A stretch of 64,000 nt of DNA, taken from Arthrobacter sp. NtRootA1. GTDB lineage: Bacteria > Actinomycetota > Actinomycetes > Actinomycetales > Micrococcaceae. The notes beneath the pieces are model-generated. The model saw nothing but the letters and a program-made list of their open reading frames with translations. It ran no database searches and was not told the DNA's origin. The stretch lies in NCBI RefSeq assembly GCF_019976975.1, contig NZ_AP024630.1, positions 1,426,001-1,490,000 of the forward strand, in the 5' to 3' direction. How positions within the stretch are numbered: the stretch's first letter is position 1; every line of letters starts with the position of its first letter. Of this stretch, positions 63,837 through 64,000 are shown in pieces. The translations under genes and the position numbers were made by a program.

Positions 63837-64000
63837 ATGGGGGATCTAGCAATAGATTTCTGTGGCGAATGGTACGAACCATCCGACGAAGACGTCTTTG
63901 ACATCGGTCGGGAAGGCGACCTGGAGGTCGACGACAACCCGTACCTGCACCGGCGCTTTTTGCAGATTGCACGTTATGACGGCATGTGGTGGCTGAGCAA
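63837..64000 (+). CDS. FHA-like domain protein, N-terminal part (cut by window edge)
   Basis: Open from ATG 63837 to the window end, with AGGAGG 9 bases upstream. The 54 visible residues include FDIGREGDLEVDDNPYLHRR and the strand FLQIARYDGMWWLS. This fits a FHA-type N-terminal half (GR..., a short ridge, then the HRR and hydrophobic strands). It would be another phosphopeptide-binding protein of this cluster, 48 bases after the kinase stop. The rest lies outside the window. Confidence 0.65.
   Translation, partial: MGDLAIDFCGEWYEPSDEDVFDIGREGDLEVDDNPYLHRRFLQIARYDGMWWLS

Overview
The window is high-GC, densely coded chromosomal DNA of an actinobacterium. Gene content (LpdA-type flavoprotein, trimeric-type purine nucleoside phosphorylase, acyl-CoA carboxylase with an epsilon subunit, NnaR-type HemD/winged-helix regulator, GlnR-like boxes, levansucrase/levanase pair) and frequent GTG/TTG starts point to Micrococcales, most likely Arthrobacter/Paenarthrobacter. 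This is inferred from protein character only. I saw no rRNA, tRNA, prophage, intact insertion sequence or CRISPR array.

Layout. 1-0.3 kb: tail of a class II aldolase. 0.3-5.8 kb: nitrite reduction; nirB, a siroheme methyltransferase gene and an NnaR-like regulator run leftward, while nirD is divergent. The 282-bp gap carries an 11-bp-phased array of GlnR-like half sites. 5.9-7.6 kb: phosphohexomutase. 7.7-11 kb: levanase lipoprotein and secreted levansucrase behind a LacI-type operator. 11.5-13.5 kb: a translationally coupled pair, a membrane-tethered ECF-sigma-like protein and a one-TM protein with four BIG2 domains. 13.5-16.7 kb: purine nucleoside phosphorylase, LpdA-like flavoprotein, MBL hydrolase. 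16.8-22.1 kb: narK - nitrate reductase - flavoprotein/[2Fe-2S] electron-transfer operon. 22.3-40 kb: MHS transporter, acyl-CoA carboxylase alpha subunit, Maf, MmpL/TetR pair, YbjQ, dicarboxylate symporter, DUF885 protein, carboxylase epsilon and beta subunits, an SDR, biotin ligase, PH-domain protein and class III nucleotidyl cyclase. The two carboxylase promoters share a near-identical palindrome, and the biotin ligase that would biotinylate the alpha subunit lies nearby.

40.5-64 kb is the most striking region: one co-oriented cluster with two tandem giant single-TM surface proteins (about 2,030-2,060 aa; propeller-like region, about ten Asp/Asn-rich Ig/cadherin-like repeats, FN3 domains, C-terminal Cys). 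They are followed by a MoxR AAA+ ATPase, a DUF58 protein, a polytopic transglutaminase-fold protein lacking its catalytic Cys, a zinc-ribbon/RDD/FHA protein, a PP2C phosphatase, a zinc-ribbon/FHA protein, a Ser/Thr kinase and the start of another FHA-like protein. From DUF58 to the kinase nearly every pair of genes overlaps by 4-14 bases. I read this as one phospho-regulated cell-surface machine of unknown function.

Two intergenic regions (26.4-26.9 and 40.0-40.4 kb) carry the same family of inverted boundary repeats around CTCTCACATC, and several other gaps hold long perfect hairpins.
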